Of a stretch of DNA of 10,083 nucleotides, positions 1 to 5,878 are shown in pieces (position 1 is the first letter of the stretch; each line of letters starts with the position of its first letter). The notes below the pieces were generated by a model, which was not told the origin of the DNA, made no database searches, and saw only the letters and a program-made list of their open reading frames with translations. This DNA comes from Candidatus Enterousia merdequi (GTDB lineage Bacteria; Pseudomonadota; Alphaproteobacteria; Rs-D84), in assembly GCA_018065345.1 (NCBI GenBank), contig JAGHTM010000127.1, positions 1-10,083 on the forward strand, in the 5' to 3' direction. Both the position numbers and the translations under genes were made by a program.

Positions 1-6
1 TCAATT

Positions 7-29
7 AAAAAACCGCCCGTTTGGGCGGT
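7..29 (-). terminator. Intrinsic terminator of infC
   Basis: Read on the minus strand, a 7-bp perfect GC-rich stem (ACCGCCC / GGGCGGT) closes a 4-nt loop and runs into six T residues. It begins a few bases after the infC stop codon at 35-37. It implies that rpmI and rplT, which follow infC in many bacteria, are not co-transcribed downstream here. Confidence 0.93.
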
Positions 30-34
30 GATTT

Positions 35-583
35 TTATTTTGTTGGCGCTATCAATATAGATTTTGTTCTGTCATCTGGTTTAGATTTAGATTCCAAAGT
101 CCCTTTATCGCCAATCAATTCAATTATACGTTCAAACAACCCTTGGACAGAATCACGACCACGTGCCAAAACTTTCTTGTTACCTTTGGTCATAACTGCA
201 ATTTTTACTTTATTTCCTTCGCCAAGGAATTCAAAAACTTTTTTTAATTTGATATTCAAATCATTATCTTCGATAAAAGGTTTTACCCAAACTTCTTTTA
301 TTTCGATAGTTTTTTGTTTTTTGCGTGCTTCATTAGCACGTTTTTTCTGTTCGTATTTGAATTTTCCATAATCCATAATTTTTACTAACACAGGTGTTGC
401 ATTAGCATTTATTTCAACCAAATCAAGGCCGGCATCATATGCCATATTTAATGCTTCAGAAGTTGCCATTGTGCCGAGATTTTGGCCATCTTGACTGATT
501 ACTTGAACAGATTTTGCAAATATTTTTTCGTTCATACGTGGACCTAAATCGCGGCCCTTTGCGTTATTCATATTAGGTTTAAT
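35..583 (-). CDS. infC: Translation initiation factor IF3, with AUU start codon
   Basis: IF3 binds the 30S subunit, keeps it apart from the 50S, and checks start codon and initiator tRNA pairing. The 182-aa product has the N-domain (about residues 15-85), a lysine-rich linker with the family signature around KIMDYGKFKYEQKK (68-81), and the C-domain (about 90-180), close to the usual length of about 180. I place the start at ATT (581-583). The only strong Shine-Dalgarno, AAGGAG at 590-595, lies 6 nt upstream of it. The first ATG (569-571) would be 18 nt away, and the upstream TTG at 608-610 would place this Shine-Dalgarno inside the gene. An AUU start leaves 16 residues before MNEK, much like E. 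coli IF3, whose gene also starts with AUU. The gene lies 43 nt after the glycosylase-like gene, has a candidate promoter of its own, and ends at a terminator. Family identity is certain; the start is inferred. Confidence 0.97.
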   Translation of the reverse strand: MKPNMNNAKGRDLGPRMNEKIFAKSVQVISQDGQNLGTMATSEALNMAYDAGLDLVEINANATPVLVKIMDYGKFKYEQKKRANEARKKQKTIEIKEVWVKPFIEDNDLNIKLKKVFEFLGEGNKVKIAVMTKGNKKVLARGRDSVQGLFERIIELIGDKGTLESKSKPDDRTKSILIAPTK

Positions 584-595
584 CGTAAGCTCCTT
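581..595 (-). promoter_or_regulatory. Ribosome binding site deciding an AUU start for infC
   Basis: The minus strand reads AAGGAG, the spacer CTTACG, then ATT AAA. Six nt is optimal spacing. No ATG, GTG or TTG lies at a suitable distance from this Shine-Dalgarno. In E. coli the rare AUU codon lets IF3 repress its own translation, because IF3 rejects non-canonical starts. The same feedback is inferred here. Confidence 0.8.
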
Positions 596-612
596 TAATG
601 CTTGATACAAAG

Positions 613-641
613 ATTATTAAACATTTTTATTGAATTTTCAA
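613..641 (-). promoter_or_regulatory. Candidate sigma-70 promoter for infC
   Basis: On the minus strand TTGAAA (636-641) and AATAAT (613-618) are separated by 17 nt, five of six matches each. Transcription would start near 606, giving a leader of about 23 nt before the AUU codon. It overlaps the 3' end of the glycosylase-like gene. Such matches arise easily in AT-rich DNA, so this is moderate support only. Confidence 0.45.
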
Positions 642-1367
642 CAATTTTTGAATGTTTTGCAATGCATCCCATACATCTTTTTTTGCACTTGGTTTCAAAA
701 TCAAATAATTTGGATGAAACATTGGAACAATCGTATAACCTTTGTCAGACACTATCTCGCTTCCATGGTCTGATGTCAGATTTGTTTTTGCGATTTCCGA
801 AGCAGCCAAAGTCCCAAAAGTTATTACAATTTTTGGTTGCAACATTTCTAATAATTTATCAACAAAAGGCATAGATAAATCGATTTCCTCACGACTTGGG
901 GTACGTCCACCAGGGGTTCTCCAAAAAACCAAAGGAATAATAGATACATTTTCACGTGACATATTGATAGCAAATAACATTTTATCTACCATTTCACCGG
1001 CCGCACCAGATAATATTTTACCAGACGCATCATCATCACTACTTGGCAAATCCGTAATAATAACCAATCCATTAGGATTTTTTGCTATATTTGGCATAAC
1101 TACATTTGTTGCACCATTTCGCAAAGGATGATTAAATTCACCAATCATACGTAATAACGAATCTGTATCTGTTGGTCGCACAACCATAGATTTAACAGTA
1201 TCCAAAGTTATAGGTGCAGCAGCAGGAATAATTATAGGTGTTCCAGCACGATTCGTTTGAAAAGTTTGTTGTATTGGTGCTTTTTTCAGATCTTCTTTTG
1301 ATGGCATCTCATTTAATTCCCAACGAACACCAGCCAAATTCAAATCTTGTAGCGCATAAATTCCCAT
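627..1367 (-). CDS. Diverged uracil-DNA glycosylase superfamily protein (family 4-like)
   Basis: The 246-aa protein matches the family 4 (iron-sulfur) uracil-DNA glycosylase fold from about residue 76 on. ATNVV (86-90) corresponds to the usual ATNxVF stretch, WRTPGGRTP (149-157) to WRPPGNRTP, MPFVDKLLEMLQPK to the segment before LVLxGxxAA, and FHPNYL (217-222) to the C-terminal HPAYLL motif. However, the segment expected to read GEAPG is TDLPSS (105-110), and the whole protein has no cysteine, so the 4Fe-4S cluster of family 4 enzymes cannot form. Residues 1-75 are low in recognisable motifs. The ATG at 1365-1367 follows AAGGAA with a 6-nt spacer. The gene sits upstream of infC in the same direction and is divergent from pal. 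It could be an active variant with altered chemistry, a DNA-binding relative without glycosylase activity, or a lineage-specific family. Superfamily membership is well supported; activity is not. Confidence 0.82.
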   Translation of the reverse strand: MGIYALQDLNLAGVRWELNEMPSKEDLKKAPIQQTFQTNRAGTPIIIPAAAPITLDTVKSMVVRPTDTDSLLRMIGEFNHPLRNGATNVVMPNIAKNPNGLVIITDLPSSDDDASGKILSGAAGEMVDKMLFAINMSRENVSIIPLVFWRTPGGRTPSREEIDLSMPFVDKLLEMLQPKIVITFGTLAASEIAKTNLTSDHGSEIVSDKGYTIVPMFHPNYLILKPSAKKDVWDALQNIQKLLKIQ

Positions 1368-1377
1368 GTTTTATTCC

Positions 1378-1406
1378 TTGATTTTTAATAAATTTTAATA
1401 TACAAT
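1378..1406 (+). promoter_or_regulatory. Candidate promoter for pal
   Basis: TTGATT (1378-1383) and TACAAT (1401-1406) are 17 nt apart, four and five of six matches to sigma-70 consensus. The start would be near 1413, leaving about 30 nt before the ATG and including the Shine-Dalgarno AAGGGAG (1429-1435). Confidence 0.5.
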
Positions 1407-1430
1407 AGAACTTGAACAACAAAAACTCAA
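1402..1430 (-). promoter_or_regulatory. Weak candidate promoter for the glycosylase-like gene
   Basis: On the minus strand TTGAGT (1425-1430) and TATTGT (1402-1407) are spaced 17 nt, four matches each. It overlaps the pal promoter candidate, so the two divergent genes would share about 50 bp of regulatory DNA. Another pairing (TTGTTC with TAAAAT, 16 nt) is possible in the same DNA, so the exact site is uncertain. Confidence 0.28.
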
Positions 1431-1442
1431 GGGAGTATTTTC

Positions 1443-1859
1443 ATGAAAATATTAAATGTTGCTTTATTAGCTGGCGTAGCTGGCGTATTAACTGCTTGTT
1501 GCGGTTCCAATATCGTTGAACCTGCTGATTTGAATAACCAACGCGCTTTCTTTGCGTTTAATTCTGCAGAAATTTCTGAAGAAGCAGAAAACAACTTATT
1601 GGGTCAATCTTTGTATATGAAACATCACGAAGACACAAAAATCCAAATTGCTGGAAATTGTGACGAACGTGGTTCTACAGAATACAACTTGGCTTTGGGC
1701 GCACGTCGTGCAAATGCTGCAAAAGCAGTATTGGTTAATGACGGTGTAGAATCTTCTCGTATTTCTACAATCTCTTATGGTAAAGAACGTCCATTAGTAA
1801 AAGGTTCTGGCGAAGACGCTTGGAAATTCAATCGTAACGCTACAACAACAGTAAAATAA
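1443..1859 (+). CDS. pal: Peptidoglycan-associated outer-membrane lipoprotein Pal
   Basis: Pal anchors the outer membrane to peptidoglycan and works with the Tol system in envelope constriction. The 138-aa precursor has a lipoprotein signal peptide ending in a lipobox LTAC (16-19), so C19 is the likely lipidated residue; a second cysteine follows at 20. The OmpA-like peptidoglycan-binding domain fills about residues 34-138. Its core DERGSTEYNLALGARRAN holds the conserved D74 and the arginines at 88-89 that contact diaminopimelate. The family's GHADERG motif reads GNCDERG, a His-to-Asn change. The linker between lipid anchor and domain is very short, so the protein is smaller than E. coli Pal (173 aa). 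The start has a clear AAGGGAG Shine-Dalgarno at 1429-1435. The usual neighbours tolB and cpoB are absent: a divergent gene lies upstream and a terminator follows directly, so it is probably transcribed alone. Confidence 0.95.
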   Translation: MKILNVALLAGVAGVLTACCGSNIVEPADLNNQRAFFAFNSAEISEEAENNLLGQSLYMKHHEDTKIQIAGNCDERGSTEYNLALGARRANAAKAVLVNDGVESSRISTISYGKERPLVKGSGEDAWKFNRNATTTVK

Positions 1860-1875
1860 TGTTGTTAAAACCAAT

Positions 1876-1910
1876 AAAAAAAACACCGGCGATTGCCGGT
1901 GTTTTTTATC
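1876..1910. terminator. Bidirectional intrinsic terminator between pal and parB
   Basis: A 10-bp perfect stem, AAACACCGGC (1881-1890) with GCCGGTGTTT (1895-1904), closes a GATT loop. An A-run precedes it (1876-1883) and a T-run follows (1902-1907), so it can act for pal on the plus strand and for parB on the minus strand. It lies in the 55-nt gap between the two convergent stop codons. Confidence 0.93.
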
Positions 1911-1914
1911 ATTT

Positions 1915-2787
1915 TTATTTACATAATTTATTTATTAAATCTTCCATTTGAACACGATTGTTAAAAGATATTATAAATTGCCCTGCTCCACCACGTTTTT
2001 CATGTAATTTTACATCAGAATCAAGATGTTTAGATATTTTTGCTTCAACTTTGGCAACATATGCACTATCTAATGTTTTTTGTGTAAAAGAACGGCTTGT
2101 TTTTGAACGTTTGCCACTTTTAACCTGTTTTTGAGTTTCTGCCACAGTCAAATTATTATTTATAATATCATGCGCTAATTGTTCTGGATTATCAGAAACA
2201 GCAATTGTGCGCGCATGTGATGATGATATTTTACCTTCTTTGATAAGTTGTTTTACAGATTCCGGCAAAGCATTTATACGCATAAGATTACGAATATAAC
2301 TTTCTGATTTTCCAATCAATTTTGACACATCAGCTAATTCATAACCACATTTTTCCATTAAATTTTGATAACCGTCCGCCTCTTCTACAGGATTTAGATT
2401 TTCGCGTTGAATATTTTCTATCAAAGCAATTTCCATTGCATTATTATCAGACAAAGTTTTAACTAATGCCGGTATTTCAGATAATCCTGCCATTTTTGCA
2501 GCACGAAATCTGCGTTCCCCAGCAACAATTTCATAAAGATACGATTTATTTTGAACACTTCGTAATATAATAGGAACCAAAACCCCCTGCTCTTTGATAG
2601 ATTCAGATAATTCAGCCAACTCTTTTTCATTAAATGTTTTTCGTGGTTGATCCGGATTTGGACTTATTTGAACCAAAGGAATCTGTTTTACAACAACACG
2701 TTCTGCGCCACTTAAAACAGAAATATCTGGGGCAATTCCCATTTCTTCGTTTAATTGTGCAAGTGATTTTCCTAAAAATTTAGACAT
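1915..2787 (-). CDS. parB: Chromosome partitioning protein ParB
   Basis: ParB is the parS-binding CTP-dependent clamp that marks the origin region for segregation. The 290-aa protein has the expected order. An N-terminal tail is followed by the nuclease-like CTPase domain from about residue 35, with GERRFR (90-95) and NIQREN (125-130). A helix-turn-helix region follows at about 150-195, and a C-terminal dimerisation domain at about 235-290 after a basic linker. The recognition helix reads GKSESYIRNLMR (159-170), whereas most ParB proteins have GKSRSHxANxLR. The Arg-to-Glu at 162, His-to-Tyr at 164 and Ala-to-Arg at 166 are unusual. The ATG lies 2 nt after the parA stop, and its AAGGAA Shine-Dalgarno lies within the last parA codons, so the pair is translationally coupled. 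Transcription should end at the shared hairpin at 1881-1904. Confidence 0.97.
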   Translation of the reverse strand: MSKFLGKSLAQLNEEMGIAPDISVLSGAERVVVKQIPLVQISPNPDQPRKTFNEKELAELSESIKEQGVLVPIILRSVQNKSYLYEIVAGERRFRAAKMAGLSEIPALVKTLSDNNAMEIALIENIQRENLNPVEEADGYQNLMEKCGYELADVSKLIGKSESYIRNLMRINALPESVKQLIKEGKISSSHARTIAVSDNPEQLAHDIINNNLTVAETQKQVKSGKRSKTSRSFTQKTLDSAYVAKVEAKISKHLDSDVKLHEKRGGAGQFIISFNNRVQMEDLINKLCK

Positions 2788-2789
2788 TT

Positions 2790-3563
2790 TTAATTCCTTT
2801 TTTCTAATGCGTTAACAACTTCGGTAGCCACTCTTAAATACGCTTGGGCACCAGTTGAATTAAAATCATAAAACAAAGCAGGTTTTCCATGACTTGGCGC
2901 TTCTGAAACACGCACATTACGTGGAATAACTGTTTTGAAAACTTTATCACCAAATGTATTTCTAACATCTTCTTCTACTGCGCGTGTAAGTCCAAGTTTT
3001 TTATCATACATTGTCAAAACCATACCCAAAATATCTAATTTTGGATTCCATTTTTGTTGAATTGCTTTTATCGTAGATAGTAAATGTTGCACCCCTTCTA
3101 ACGCAAAAAATTCACATTGAAGCGGTATAATTACATAATCCGAAGCCGACAAAGCATTTATTGTTAACATACCCAAGTTGGGTGGACAATCTATAAGTAT
3201 ATAATCATAATTATCTTTAATTGTATTTAACGCATCACGCAATCTGTATTCACGATTATCTAAATCAAGCATATCTAATTCTGCGCCCGCTAATTTTGCA
3301 GAAGCCGGCATTAAATGCATATTTGGAACAGCCGTTGTTAAAATATTTTCTGCGACAGAAGCCGTTCCCATCAAAACCCCATAAACACTTTGTTGATGAG
3401 ACGCTCTAACAAATCCAAGTCCTGTCCCAGCATTTCCTTGCGAATCAAGATCTATCAACAACACACGTTTTTTTATCGCAGCCAACGATGCCGCTATATT
3501 GATAGCAGTCGTCGTCTTTCCAACACCACCCTTTTGATTTGCAAATGAAATTATTTTTGCCAT
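2790..3563 (-). CDS. parA: Chromosome partitioning ATPase ParA (Soj)
   Basis: ParA is a deviant Walker ATPase that binds DNA non-specifically as an ATP dimer and pulls ParB-parS complexes apart. The 257-aa product carries the deviant Walker A motif KGGVGKTT (11-18, with both signature lysines), Walker A' LLIDLDSQGNA (about 35-45, D38 and D40), and Walker B ILIDCPP (122-128). The length is typical of chromosomal ParA, with no N-terminal DNA-binding extension. I chose the ATG at 3561-3563, giving MAKIISFANQKGG, because AAGGAAG (3569-3575) lies 5-6 nt upstream. An in-frame extension to 3617 is open but has no family similarity and would cross the promoter. It lies between rsmG and parB, the common bacterial order. 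Confidence 0.98.
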   Translation of the reverse strand: MAKIISFANQKGGVGKTTTAINIAASLAAIKKRVLLIDLDSQGNAGTGLGFVRASHQQSVYGVLMGTASVAENILTTAVPNMHLMPASAKLAGAELDMLDLDNREYRLRDALNTIKDNYDYILIDCPPNLGMLTINALSASDYVIIPLQCEFFALEGVQHLLSTIKAIQQKWNPKLDILGMVLTMYDKKLGLTRAVEEDVRNTFGDKVFKTVIPRNVRVSEAPSHGKPALFYDFNSTGAQAYLRVATEVVNALEKRN

Positions 3564-3588
3564 TTTTAACTTCCTTTTTGTTAAAAAC

Positions 3589-3617
3589 AGCATATTAAAT
3601 AGAAAACCAATAGTCAA
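3589..3617 (-). promoter_or_regulatory. Promoter for parAB
   Basis: On the minus strand TTGACT (3612-3617, five of six) and TATGCT (3589-3594, four of six) are 17 nt apart. The start would be near 3582, about 19 nt before the parA ATG, leaving room for the Shine-Dalgarno. It lets parAB be transcribed without rsmG. The parS-like palindrome lies about 40 bp upstream. Confidence 0.6.
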
Positions 3618-3656
3618 TACAAATATTAAAACACACTAAAAACAATAAGTTATTTA

Positions 3657-3674
3657 TTATTTCATATGAAATAA
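3657..3674. promoter_or_regulatory. parS-like perfect palindrome, candidate ParB site
   Basis: TTATTTCATATGAAATAA is an 18-bp perfect palindrome in the rsmG-parA gap, just after the rsmG stop codon. Its inner 16 bp (TATTTCATATGAAATA) match 12 of 16 positions of the widely conserved parS (TGTTTCACGTGAAACA). The TTTCA/TGAAA arms are intact, and the changes are symmetric (G to A at position 2, central CG to TA, C to T at 15). Chromosomal parS sites are commonly near parAB. Too AT-rich for a terminator stem. Binding is inferred. Confidence 0.5.
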
Positions 3675-3677
3675 AAA

Positions 3678-4238
3678 CTATTTCAAATTAGAAATTTCTA
3701 TAATAAAACCATCACCAGTTTCAGATTTATACAATTTATAATCAAATTTATATTTTGCTTTTGCGGTATTTATTTCCGATTCTATTTCCCGGCCTTTTAG
3801 CAAAAAAAGCCGGCAATTTGTTTTATGTGTATAATCAAAAATTTTGATTAAAGGTGCAAAAGCACGTGCGGTAAATACATTTTTACCGGCTTTCACCGGT
3901 GTTTTTGAAAGATAATTTTCTATTCTGTCATTGATTATATTAAGGTTATCTAGACCAAGTTTTTCTTTTAATTCACACAAAAACTTTGTTTTTTTACCAA
4001 TCGATTCGATACAAGTGACATTCCAGCCCATAATTGCCAGCACAACACCAGGAAAACCAGCACCACTTCCAAGATCGATAATATTTACATCTTTTGGTAT
4101 ATATTTAGCCAATTGCGCACTATCTTTGATATGACGATTTTGTACATCGTTCAAAGTACTTGGCGCAACGAGATTCATCTTTGTTGACCAATCTTTTAAC
4201 AATTTTTCGTATTCAATAAATTTTTCTTCTAATTTCAT
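3678..4238 (-). CDS. rsmG: 16S rRNA (guanine-527-N7)-methyltransferase RsmG (GidB)
   Basis: RsmG uses S-adenosylmethionine to make m7G at position 527 of 16S rRNA in the 530 loop; loss in other bacteria gives low-level streptomycin resistance. The 186-aa product has the GidB hallmark RHIKDS (35-40), the SAM-binding loop DLGSGAGFPG (55-64), the acidic residue E78 at the end of the next strand, and a TARAFAPL segment matching the family's RA motif. It is slightly shorter than the usual 200-210 aa. The ATG at 4236-4238 has no clear Shine-Dalgarno. The gene is upstream of parAB on the same strand, 114 nt apart. In many bacteria mnmE and mnmG precede it; here a divergent TPR gene does, so that classical cluster is broken. 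Confidence 0.96.
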   Translation of the reverse strand: MKLEEKFIEYEKLLKDWSTKMNLVAPSTLNDVQNRHIKDSAQLAKYIPKDVNIIDLGSGAGFPGVVLAIMGWNVTCIESIGKKTKFLCELKEKLGLDNLNIINDRIENYLSKTPVKAGKNVFTARAFAPLIKIFDYTHKTNCRLFLLKGREIESEINTAKAKYKFDYKLYKSETGDGFIIEISNLK

Positions 4239-4264
4239 AATATTTATTCTAACATGGATTTGTT
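4239..4264. promoter_or_regulatory. 26-bp divergent start region of rsmG and the TPR gene
   Basis: The two start codons face away from each other across only 26 bp, so promoters must overlap coding sequence. On the minus strand TAGAAT (4246-4251) is a five-of-six -10 element that would place the rsmG transcript start at about 4239, next to its ATG, which fits the absence of a Shine-Dalgarno (leaderless start). On the plus strand TATTCT (4245-4250) or CATAAT (4236-4241) could serve the TPR gene. No convincing -35 element was found for either. Confidence 0.3.
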
Positions 4265-5878
4265 ATGAAAGGAAATAAAAGTTTTTATACCTGTATTTTT
4301 TTATTAGCAACATTGTTTGCTGGTTATGTGTTTTTGGAATCAAAGCATATCGTTGATTATTCTGAAATTCAAAATAAAGGTATCCCAGATTCTGATTTTG
4401 GTAATTTTTTAGCTGCACAACATGCATTGTACATAAACGATTTTGATACCGCATCAATCATGATGTCAAAAGTAAAATCAGATTATGATTTGATAACAAA
4501 AGTAAAAACTATTACTGAATTTTTTAATGGCAAAATGCCAGAAAACGCCAAAGATTTAAAATCTTCAAAAGAATTATTAGAACGTTTAGTTTATGATGCA
4601 CATCTAATTCAAAATGATAATTGGAAAAATGTCTATGAAAGACATAAAAAAGATGATTCTGTGCTTGCTGCACCACTGCGTATATTTTCTGGGGTAAAGC
4701 AGGGCAAAACCAAAGAAACAAATAAATTTATAGATTCTTTGAAAACAAATGAATATTGGAAATCTTTTGTTCGCGGCCAAATCGCTGTATTAAACAACGA
4801 TATTGATGGTGCTGCCAAAGAATTTGCCAAAGTCCATCCAGAATTTATGAATATAAATGATTATTTATATTTGATGTCTTTTTATAAACAAAATAACATG
4901 TTGGAAGACATGGAAATTTTGCGCAATGACTTTATTGCGAAACCTTCCGGAATGTACGTCCTTGATTATCCAGCTATCCCAGATTGGTCTGAATACGATG
5001 GGTTTGCTAACAATTTGGTATTCAGCATCATTCAAAATGTATCGCACAGCCAAATAATGCTTTATACAGATTTGTCTTTAATGTTTTTACGTTTTGCTCA
5101 AGTTATATCAAACGATACTAATTTAGACGCTGTAAACTATTATTTTGGACAATATTATTTTTATAATTCAGGTGATTACAAAAATAGTTTTGATAAAATA
5201 AGCAAATCAAATCCTTTGTATTTATTTGGTCAATTGAAAATTGCAGAAAAGAACAAAGATATAAAAACAATAGAAAAAATCGCAAAAGAAAACCCGTTAT
5301 TTGTACCTGCTACAAATATAGCGATGCGCGAAAACATAAAAAATGGTAATAAAAATGCTGCTTTAAGATTTATAAATCGCGGGTTAAAACAAAAAAATTT
5401 GGACGACAATGGAATTGCGTATTTTCTACAACAACGCATTTATGTAAATCTGATGTTTAACAATATAAAATCTGCACAAAAGGATATGGATAAAATAAAA
5501 GAACTTGCAACATCCATAACACCGGATATTGTATTATTGCAAGCACGTATATGGGAAAAACAAAATCGTAATTTAGACAAAGCATATGATTACGTAATGA
5601 ATTTAATAAAAATAAATCCTTCGGATGTCAATGCTTGGGATACATTGGCTTTGATAGTAAACAAAAAAGAAGGGATTCACAACGCTCTTGAAATAATGGA
5701 AAAAATTAGTTCCGTAGGGGTTACAACATCGTCAGTTTTTGAACATTTGGGTGATTTATATATGATATATGGCGATAAAGAAAAAGCATTAAAAGCATAC
5801 TCTCATGCACTTGATTTATCAGAAGACAGTTTGATTGTTATTCCTTATGTTCAGAAAAAAATAAGGAAAATAAAATGA
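4265..5878 (+). CDS. Membrane-anchored tetratricopeptide-repeat protein
   Basis: No enzyme motif is visible in this 537-aa protein. Residues 7-24 form one hydrophobic segment after a Lys-containing N-terminus, a signal anchor or uncleaved signal peptide, which places the rest in the periplasm. From memory, residues 45-70 (FGNFLAAQHALYINDFDTAS) resemble the start of TPR proteins common in alphaproteobacteria. The remainder is predicted helical repeats, mostly degenerate. The clearest TPR is at 492-525 (FEHLGDLYMIYGDKEKALKAY and on), with weaker units at about 420-454 and 455-490. Such proteins scaffold complexes, and the partner is unknown. The ATG has no good Shine-Dalgarno. The stop codon overlaps the gpsA start (ATGA), so both are made from one message, which hints at an envelope or phospholipid link but does not prove one. 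Confidence 0.9.
   Translation: MKGNKSFYTCIFLLATLFAGYVFLESKHIVDYSEIQNKGIPDSDFGNFLAAQHALYINDFDTASIMMSKVKSDYDLITKVKTITEFFNGKMPENAKDLKSSKELLERLVYDAHLIQNDNWKNVYERHKKDDSVLAAPLRIFSGVKQGKTKETNKFIDSLKTNEYWKSFVRGQIAVLNNDIDGAAKEFAKVHPEFMNINDYLYLMSFYKQNNMLEDMEILRNDFIAKPSGMYVLDYPAIPDWSEYDGFANNLVFSIIQNVSHSQIMLYTDLSLMFLRFAQVISNDTNLDAVNYYFGQYYFYNSGDYKNSFDKISKSNPLYLFGQLKIAEKNKDIKTIEKIAKENPLFVPATNIAMRENIKNGNKNAALRFINRGLKQKNLDDNGIAYFLQQRIYVNLMFNNIKSAQKDMDKIKELATSITPDIVLLQARIWEKQNRNLDKAYDYVMNLIKINPSDVNAWDTLALIVNKKEGIHNALEIMEKISSVGVTTSSVFEHLGDLYMIYGDKEKALKAYSHALDLSEDSLIVIPYVQKKIRKIK

Noticed and set aside
21..371. 116-codon plus-strand frame opposite infC
   Set aside because: It overlaps the conserved IF3 gene and the terminator, and has no recognisable domain.
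948..963. CACGTG-centred stretch resembling parS (12 of 16 positions)
   Set aside because: It is not palindromic outside the centre and lies inside the coding sequence of the glycosylase-like gene. The match is explained by codons.
742..1131. 129-codon plus-strand frame opposite the glycosylase-like gene
   Set aside because: Shadow frame: no Shine-Dalgarno or family motif, fully inside a gene with clear homology on the other strand.
3564..3617. 18-codon N-terminal extension of ParA
   Set aside because: A strong Shine-Dalgarno precedes the internal ATG at 3563, the family starts there, and the extension overlaps the promoter.
3788..3815. Inverted repeat with CCGG-rich ends and A/T-rich centre within rsmG
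   Set aside because: It encodes the conserved RLFLLKGRE segment of RsmG, has a bulge, and lies mid-gene with no transcript end expected.
3887..3908. ACCGG/CCGGT hairpin followed by T residues on the plus strand
   Set aside because: Only a 5-bp stem, antisense to rsmG, with no plus-strand gene ending there.
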